The notes below the pieces were generated by a model that worked only from the letters and a program-made list of their open reading frames with translations, was not told the DNA's origin and ran no database searches. Positions 7,329 through 12,343 of a stretch of 12,343 nucleotides of DNA are shown here, piece after piece. Position 1 is the stretch's first letter. Every line of letters starts with the position of its first letter. A program made the translations under genes and the position numbers. This stretch comes from an uncultured Actinomyces sp. (lineage in GTDB: Bacteria; Actinomycetota; Actinomycetes; Actinomycetales; Actinomycetaceae), in the NCBI GenBank assembly GCA_946998115.1, contig CAMPYB010000025.1, positions 1 to 12,343 of the forward strand, given 5' to 3'.

Positions 7329-7499
7329 TGAATACCCTTCCAATATTATAAATAAATAATTATTTGCTGCTGAATAATAACATTATTATCTTAAAAAATC
7401 TATCTTCTATGTAGTAAAATTCATGTTTTTTATTCTGTAATAGTGTACGATAATATATGAATGTTCAACTGATACGAGTTGATGTTGTTAGGAGGCAGT
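7329..7499. promoter_or_regulatory. Divergent promoter region of DUF4193 and sepH
   Basis: A consensus TATAAT lies on the minus strand at 7350-7345, but without a good -35 and so close to the DUF4193 start that transcription from it would begin inside the ribosome site. GATAAT at 7449-7454 is a possible -10 for sepH on the plus strand, with no convincing -35. A perfect inverted repeat, ATAATAA (7374-7380), CA, TTATTAT (7383-7389), lies between them and could be an operator or chance in AT-rich DNA. The strong ribosome site TAGGAGG at 7489-7495 fixes the sepH start. No gene is visible. Confidence 0.4.
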
Positions 7500-8597
7500 G
7501 TGCTTGAACTAGAACTATTAGGATTACACAATGATGGGAATTATCTTGTTCTAACGGCTGAGGATGGTTCTAGGTACACCCTATTGATTAATGACGCTTT
7601 ACGCGCGGCTGTAAGAAAGGACAGGCCACACTTAGAAGCAATACATGCCGCTAATTCATCTTTAAGTGTGAAAGATATACAAAAACTAATTCGAGCTGGT
7701 GCAAGTGTCGAAGAAATAGCCGTTACATACGATTTATCTATAGAACGTTTACATAAGTACGAACGACCAATACTTGCTGAACGCGCTTGGGCTGCTGAAC
7801 GCGCTTTATCATGTCGCATAAATGGTGAATTAGATGCTCCTCTTCTTGGTGATATTGTTATAGATAGATTAGCAGCTCGCGGAGTTGATCCTAACCTTAT
7901 GGAATGGACTGCTATCAAAAAAAATGATGACCCGTGGGAAATTATTTTGACCTTTGTACAAGGCACTATTGAAAGACAAGCTCACTGGTCAATGGAAGAA
8001 AATGGTAATGGAATTTTTGCAATAGATGAAGAAGCTCATTGGCTTACAGAAACAGCTATGCCACCAACTATACCCGATATTGTAGTTCCTATATCTTCCA
8101 CACAGACAGAAGACGAAAAAAATGGCGAAGATATGCCTGAAAATACGCAACAGCTTTTAGATCAGCTCAGCGCAAATCGCGGTATAAGGCAGAATGCTGA
8201 TATATATGGTGAAGATATCACAAAACAAACACAAAACCATGATGTAGATAACGTTATTGCTCTATCTAATATTTCTCAAATAAATAATGATCAGACGGAA
8301 GTAAATTTATTTGGAGCACTACCGAATATTCATAAAGATGAAGACAAACAGGCTAATTCTTATAGTACTGAAGAAAATAATTTTCATATCGTTGATTCTG
8401 AAAACTACAATAAAGATGCACAAAATATAAACGATGAAATTACTAATAATCAGCTTGAAGATACAAAGACACAACTTTCACTGCCAATAATTAAAACTCA
8501 AGAAAATAAAATGTCTGCTTCATCTAATAGGAAACCTGCTAAAAGACAATCTGTCCCAACATGGGATGAGATAGTTTTTGGTGGGAGAACAAAATAA
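7500..8597 (+). CDS. sepH: Cell-division protein SepH
   Basis: SepH is an actinobacterial cytosolic protein that binds FtsZ and promotes its assembly at the division site. The N-terminal DUF3071 domain is well kept: LELELLGLHNDG at the start, RYTLLINDALRAAVRKDRP (25-43), then a helix-turn-helix (SVKDIQKLIRAGASVEEIA onward, about 56-90) and ILAERAWAAERA. A long hydrophilic linker, rich in Asn, Gln, Asp and Glu (about 190-345), follows. The protein ends with the conserved short FtsZ-linked motif SVPTWDEIVFG (351-361). The start is GTG 7500, with AGGAGG 4 nt upstream and the expected family N-terminus. TTG 7479 or ATG 7482 would put the ribosome site inside the gene. At 365 aa it is close to its relatives. 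It is divergent from DUF4193 and convergent with the phosphodiesterase-like gene. Confidence 0.93.
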   Translation: MLELELLGLHNDGNYLVLTAEDGSRYTLLINDALRAAVRKDRPHLEAIHAANSSLSVKDIQKLIRAGASVEEIAVTYDLSIERLHKYERPILAERAWAAERALSCRINGELDAPLLGDIVIDRLAARGVDPNLMEWTAIKKNDDPWEIILTFVQGTIERQAHWSMEENGNGIFAIDEEAHWLTETAMPPTIPDIVVPISSTQTEDEKNGEDMPENTQQLLDQLSANRGIRQNADIYGEDITKQTQNHDVDNVIALSNISQINNDQTEVNLFGALPNIHKDEDKQANSYSTEENNFHIVDSENYNKDAQNINDEITNNQLEDTKTQLSLPIIKTQENKMSASSNRKPAKRQSVPTWDEIVFGGRTK

Positions 8598-8621
8598 TTT
8601 ACAATATGTGAAAATGTGTAT

Positions 8622-8650
8622 TTAAAAAAAGCAGATTAAATTAATCTGAA
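8622..8650 (-). terminator. Intrinsic terminator of the phosphodiesterase-like gene
   Basis: Read on the minus strand, CAGATTA (8648-8642) and TAATCTG (8638-8632) make a 7-bp stem with a 3-nt loop, followed after GC by seven Ts (8630-8624). It begins about 25 nt beyond the stop of the 8674-9891 gene. On the plus strand no T run follows, so it serves mainly the minus-strand gene. Confidence 0.6.
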
Positions 8651-8673
8651 AGTGTGAACATAGTATTGTAATG

Positions 8674-9891
8674 TTATTTAAATGCATATAAGCATGGAAT
8701 TAACATTTCTTCATCAGTAATTGAACCATGTACACCTTTCATAGCACGCATTTGAGGCATATGTCTTTTTTTATCATAAATTACGTAATTTTTTTTAGCA
8801 AAAATAACACAATCACCTAATATTTCCCACGCTTTATTTTCAAAAATATTTTTATTACAAATATGAGGTTTTTTTGCTGTCACAACATATGCTTTATCAT
8901 CTAAAAATAATTCTAAATGTTTTAAAATTTTTTCTTTTTCTTCAATGCGTAAAGTATTTTTCAAATGTACATGTAAACTACGCGGTTCACCAGCAACATT
9001 TTCAATACAATCATAATATTTAAAATCATTCAAATATATTTTATTTTCTTCATCAACATTTATCATTCCATGATCTGCAACTACTATAAGCAAAGTCTTA
9101 GAAGCCAAACGTGAATACAATTCACTTATAAATCTGTCAAAACTTTCAATTTCTAAATCCCAAAAATAGTTTTCACTACCCTGTCTGTGACCTAATTGAT
9201 CTATTTTTGCCCAATGTGAATAAATAAATTTAGCATTTTTTCTATTCAAAAAAATAATTTTATCAGTAATTTCGCTATGAGAATTTACGCTTACAAAAGT
9301 ACTTGCTTTAAAAGAAGCAGAAGTAAAACCAGAATTTTCAAATTTTGACATTCCGACAAAAAAAGATTCAATCATATTGTTAGATAATATTTCAAACCAC
9401 GTTTGAGTAGGTTGAAAAATATCCGGTTTTAAATGACAATTTTCAAAAGAAAGCAGTTTTACTAATTTTTTATTTTTTGGATCAATAATTGACCATCCTA
9501 ACATATTAGTTTCAGACGGCATTGAACTAGTAGTAAGAGTAGTTATTGCACTAGTTGTTGTTGAAGGAATGCATGTAGAAATTATTTTCGCTCTCATTTT
9601 TCTCAAAAACGGAGCATAATTTTGAGCATTTTTAAGATTTATAGCACCTAAAGCATCAGCTAGAATAAGAACAATTTTATCGGGTTTATTTTCGTTATTA
9701 TTGCTGGCACTATTTTCAATTGAAATAGCAGTTTGAACATTATCTTTATCAAATTCTAAATCTAAATCATATTTTTCATCCACGAACTCAGATAATATTC
9801 CAGCAGTTTTAAGGCAAGCAGGAATAACTTGATCTATACAAATATTTTTTTGAGCATCTTTTTTTATATCAATTTGCTGAAAAAAAGCCAT
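8674..9891 (-). CDS. Alkaline-phosphatase-superfamily protein, type I phosphodiesterase/nucleotide pyrophosphatase-like
   Basis: A 405-aa predicted two-metal phosphohydrolase of the PF01663-like group; the substrate is unknown. The catalytic set appears complete: metal-binding Asp79 in LILADALG, the nucleophile Thr (111 or 112) in PSTTTSAITTL, MLGW at 130-133, Asp231 and His235 in KIDQLGH, Asp273 and His274 in VADHGM, and His388 in GVHGS. No signal peptide or membrane segment is seen, so it is likely cytosolic, unlike secreted family members. The ATG at 9891 has GGGAA upstream with about 8 nt spacing. It lies between sepH and parC and is divergent from parC. It ends at a hairpin-plus-T terminator. 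Homologues occur near sepH in other actinobacteria as I recall, which hints at a conserved housekeeping task, but the pathway is not known. Confidence 0.85.
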   Translation of the reverse strand: MAFFQQIDIKKDAQKNICIDQVIPACLKTAGILSEFVDEKYDLDLEFDKDNVQTAISIENSASNNNENKPDKIVLILADALGAINLKNAQNYAPFLRKMRAKIISTCIPSTTTSAITTLTTSSMPSETNMLGWSIIDPKNKKLVKLLSFENCHLKPDIFQPTQTWFEILSNNMIESFFVGMSKFENSGFTSASFKASTFVSVNSHSEITDKIIFLNRKNAKFIYSHWAKIDQLGHRQGSENYFWDLEIESFDRFISELYSRLASKTLLIVVADHGMINVDEENKIYLNDFKYYDCIENVAGEPRSLHVHLKNTLRIEEKEKILKHLELFLDDKAYVVTAKKPHICNKNIFENKAWEILGDCVIFAKKNYVIYDKKRHMPQMRAMKGVHGSITDEEMLIPCLYAFK

Positions 9892-9913
9892 TTTTATTTT
9901 CCCTGTATTAGAA

Positions 9914-9942
9914 TTAACTATATTACAGTTTATATATAGAAT
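9914..9942 (+). promoter_or_regulatory. Candidate parC promoter giving a very short leader
   Basis: TTAACT (9914-9919) and TAGAAT (9937-9942) are 17 nt apart and match the TTGACA/TATAAT consensus at 4 and 5 of 6 positions. Transcription would begin near 9949, about 8 nt before the parC ATG. This fits the poor ribosome site there and the common use of leaderless mRNAs in actinobacteria. Confidence 0.4.
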
Positions 9943-9956
9943 AGGTATTTGTCTTT

Positions 9957-12320
9957 ATGTCAGAAGAAAAACTAGAAGAAAATATTATCGATATTAATGT
10001 TTGCGATGAAATGGAAAATTCTTTTTTAGAATATGCTTATTCAGTAATATATTCTAGAGCTTTGCCTGACGCTAGAGATGGTTTGAAACCTGTGCAAAGA
10101 CGCATACTATTTCAAATGAAACAGATGGGGTTGTTACCTGATAAAGGACATGTCAAATCTGCAGGTGTTGTTGGTGATGTTATGGGAAAATTGCACCCTC
10201 ATGGAGACAGTGCAATATATGATGCTTTGGTACGCATGGCTCAGCCTTTTTCTCTTAGACTCCCTCTTATAGATGGACATGGAAATTTTGGCACATTAGA
10301 TGATGGTCCTGCAGCATACAGGTATACGGAAGCAAGACTCGCTCCGCCAGCTTTAGAATTAACAAATAATTTAGATGAAAATGTTGTAGATTTTATACCA
10401 AATTACGATAACCGATATACTCAACCTGAAGTTTTGCCTGCATCTTTCCCTAATCTTCTTGTAAATGGTTCAAGCGGAATTGCTGTAGGTATGGCAACAA
10501 ATATAGCACCACATAATTTAGGTGAATGTATAAAAGCTTGCATATATTTATTAGATAATCCAAATGCAACCATTGAAAAAATAATGGAATTCATTCCAGG
10601 ACCTGATTTACCTGAAGGCGGAATAATAATTGGATTAGATGGAATAAGACAGGCTTATGAAACAGGTAAAGGTTCTTTTAAAACTAGAGCTAGAACTAAA
10701 ATTGAAAGAATTACAGCACGTAAAGAAGGAATTATTGTTGACCAGCTTCCATATATGGTAGGCCCTGAAAGAGTGATTGAAAAAATAAAAGAAGCTGTTT
10801 CATCTAAAAAAATACAAGGAATCACTAATGTAACTAATTTAACTGATAGACATAATGGGCTTCGTCTTGTAATAGAAATAAAAAATGGTTTTAATCCTAA
10901 AGCTGTTTTGGAAACATTATTCAAATATACGCCTATGGAAGAATCTTTTTATATGAACAATGTATGTTTAGTAAATGGCACACCTAAAACTTTAGGTATT
11001 AAAGCAATTTTAACAGTATTTTTAGAGCATAGAATTAATGTTGTACGTAGAAGAACTTCTTTCAGGCTAGAAAAAAAGAAACAAAGACTACATTTAGTTA
11101 ACGGTTTACTATTAGCTATTGCTGATATTGATCAAGTTATAACAGTTATAAGACAAAGCAATGATGCACAAACTGCTAAAAATAATTTAATTGAAATATT
11201 TAAATTATCAAATGAACAAGCGGAATATATATTGGAGCTCAAATTACGCAGATTAACAAAATTTTCAAAAATAGAATTAGAAGCTGAAAAAAATGATTTA
11301 CAAGAAGAGATAGAGCATTTATGTGAATTATTAGATGACAATAAAAAACTAGTGAAACAAGTTCAAAAAGAATTGCAAGAAGTATCTGATAAATATTCTT
11401 CGCCTAGAAAAACTATTTTAATTGATGAAAACATTACAATAGGGATAGAAAATACTAAAGATAAAATTTCTAGTAAACGCACAAATAATAAAATTCCATT
11501 AAAATTTTCAGATCAACCTTGTAAAGTAATTCTTACATCTACAGGTATGATTGCTAGAATTACAACAAATAATAATTTATATGAAGGCACACTTAGAACA
11601 CGAAATGATGCTATAAATACTAGCATATCCACTACTACTCTTTCTGAAATAGGCATAATCACATCTGATGGTAATTTACATAAAATAAAAGTTATAGATT
11701 TAGTACCACTACCATATAAAGATGGCGTTTTCTCCTTTGATGGTGCAATAAATGCAAATGATTTCTTAGAAGAAAATTTGCAATCAAACGCAAAAGTTAT
11801 TGGAATAATAGATTTGTCAAATAAATCTACCACACTGATTATGGCAACTAAAAATGGGATGATAAAAAGAATGCGTCCCGAATATTTAGAAAATAAAGAA
11901 ATTTTCCAAATAATACTTTTAGATGCTGAAGATGAATTAATTGGCGTAAAACATTGTGATTTTAGCTGTGAAATAGTGTTAATTTCTAATCAAGGTCAAG
12001 CTTTACGGCTTTCTTCCGATAAAATAAGACCTCAAGGTCGCCTGTCACGTGGAGTATTAGGAATGAAGCTAGAAGAAGGCTTTAACGTAATTGCTATGGG
12101 AGTAATTCCTGAAGAAAAAATTGAGATATCACATGTTATTACAGTGTCTGCAAGTAATTCAGTTTTGCCAGGTATAGAACAAATAGGTGTAAAAACATTG
12201 CCTATATCAGAAATTCCTTTGAAAAATAGAGGTGGTTTAGGCGTTCGTGTTCAAAAATTTTTGAAAAATGAAGATTATATAGAAAAAGCATGGGTAGGTA
12301 TAGGCATTGGTAAAGAATAA
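9957..12320 (+). CDS. parC: DNA topoisomerase IV subunit A (ParC/GyrA family)
   Basis: The DNA-cleaving subunit of a type IIA topoisomerase, which decatenates and relaxes DNA together with an ATPase subunit (ParE) not present here. At 787 aa it is complete. The N-terminal breakage-reunion domain has RALPDARDGLKPVQRRIL (34-51), the quinolone-resistance region HPHGDSAIYD with Ser85 and Asp89 in the sensitive state, and catalytic Tyr123 after Arg122 in YRYTEAR. NGSSGIAVGMATN carries the DNA-intercalating Ile. A coiled-coil tower follows, then a beta-pinwheel C-terminal domain (about 510-780). That domain has no QRRGGKG-type GyrA box; it has GMIKRMRPEYL and RPQGRLSRGVLGMKL as in actinobacterial ParC-like proteins, so ParC is preferred over GyrA. 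The ATG at 9957 has only TAGG 11 nt upstream, so translation may be leaderless. It is divergent from the phosphodiesterase-like gene. Confidence 0.93.
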   Translation: MSEEKLEENIIDINVCDEMENSFLEYAYSVIYSRALPDARDGLKPVQRRILFQMKQMGLLPDKGHVKSAGVVGDVMGKLHPHGDSAIYDALVRMAQPFSLRLPLIDGHGNFGTLDDGPAAYRYTEARLAPPALELTNNLDENVVDFIPNYDNRYTQPEVLPASFPNLLVNGSSGIAVGMATNIAPHNLGECIKACIYLLDNPNATIEKIMEFIPGPDLPEGGIIIGLDGIRQAYETGKGSFKTRARTKIERITARKEGIIVDQLPYMVGPERVIEKIKEAVSSKKIQGITNVTNLTDRHNGLRLVIEIKNGFNPKAVLETLFKYTPMEESFYMNNVCLVNGTPKTLGIKAILTVFLEHRINVVRRRTSFRLEKKKQRLHLVNGLLLAIADIDQVITVIRQSNDAQTAKNNLIEIFKLSNEQAEYILELKLRRLTKFSKIELEAEKNDLQEEIEHLCELLDDNKKLVKQVQKELQEVSDKYSSPRKTILIDENITIGIENTKDKISSKRTNNKIPLKFSDQPCKVILTSTGMIARITTNNNLYEGTLRTRNDAINTSISTTTLSEIGIITSDGNLHKIKVIDLVPLPYKDGVFSFDGAINANDFLEENLQSNAKVIGIIDLSNKSTTLIMATKNGMIKRMRPEYLENKEIFQIILLDAEDELIGVKHCDFSCEIVLISNQGQALRLSSDKIRPQGRLSRGVLGMKLEEGFNVIAMGVIPEEKIEISHVITVSASNSVLPGIEQIGVKTLPISEIPLKNRGGLGVRVQKFLKNEDYIEKAWVGIGIGKE

Positions 12321-12343
12321 AATAAAAAACAAGTACCAATAAA

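Noticed and set aside
7541..7966. A 141-codon minus-strand frame opposite sepH
   Set aside because: It is the reverse of the conserved SepH N-terminal domain and has no family resemblance of its own.
8598..8673. Terminator for sepH on the plus strand
   Set aside because: The hairpin at 8632-8648 has its T run only on the minus strand; on the plus strand it is preceded by A residues and followed by AAAGTGTG.
9957..12320. Assignment as gyrA
   Set aside because: The GyrA box (QRRGGKG) is absent and the C-terminal pinwheel motifs match actinobacterial ParC-like proteins; a separate gyrA beside gyrB is expected elsewhere.
1..12343. CRISPR array, insertion sequence, prophage, toxin-antitoxin or defence system
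   Set aside because: No regularly spaced direct repeats, transposase, integrase, tRNA-edge duplication or defence-type domains were seen; all genes belong to conserved chromosomal families.

Overview
The window is a stretch of actinobacterial core chromosome with very AT-rich base composition (G+C about one third by eye, not computed). The assignment rests on lineage-restricted families: DUF4193, DUF3710, DUF3159, the short OB-fold protein, the division protein SepH, and the APC transporter next to two RCK/TrkA proteins. Their order and orientation match, from memory, the Mycobacterium tuberculosis Rv2689c-Rv2699c block, here followed by sepH, a phosphodiesterase-like gene and parC. An AT-rich actinobacterium suggests a host-associated or streamlined lineage. 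I cannot name the genus from the sequence.

Layout. At 15-3466 (minus) lie an APC/KimA-like membrane transporter and, 38 nt downstream, a TRAM-domain RNA methyltransferase. Diverging from them at 3576-5025 (plus) are two tandem RCK (TrkA-type) proteins. Converging on these at 5087-6940 (minus) is a run DUF3710 - OB-fold - DUF3159. DUF4193 (7029-7328, minus) is divergent from sepH (7500-8597, plus). A cytosolic alkaline-phosphatase-superfamily gene (8674-9891, minus) converges on sepH and has an intrinsic terminator. parC (9957-12320, plus) is divergent from that gene and complete. No intergenic stretch exceeds 300 bases. The longer gaps are 5729-5919 and 7329-7499, and I see no RNA gene, mobile element or CRISPR array.

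How the genes fit together. The transporter and the two RCK proteins look like a potassium transport and sensing module. SepH supports FtsZ assembly, and ParC is the DNA-cleaving subunit of topoisomerase IV, so this end of the window serves division and chromosome segregation. The DUF genes are conserved actinobacterial genes of unknown function.

Most notable observations: (i) the KimA-like transporter keeps its fold but has replaced several residues expected to coordinate potassium, including the acidic ones; (ii) dut and DUF3093, expected between DUF3710 and DUF4193, are absent and an AT palindrome sits there; (iii) Shine-Dalgarno positions move several starts to TTG, GTG or internal ATG codons; (iv) parC may be expressed from a nearly leaderless transcript. 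I did not find a convincing new multi-gene system. The window is mostly ordinary, conserved genes in a strongly AT-drifted genome.
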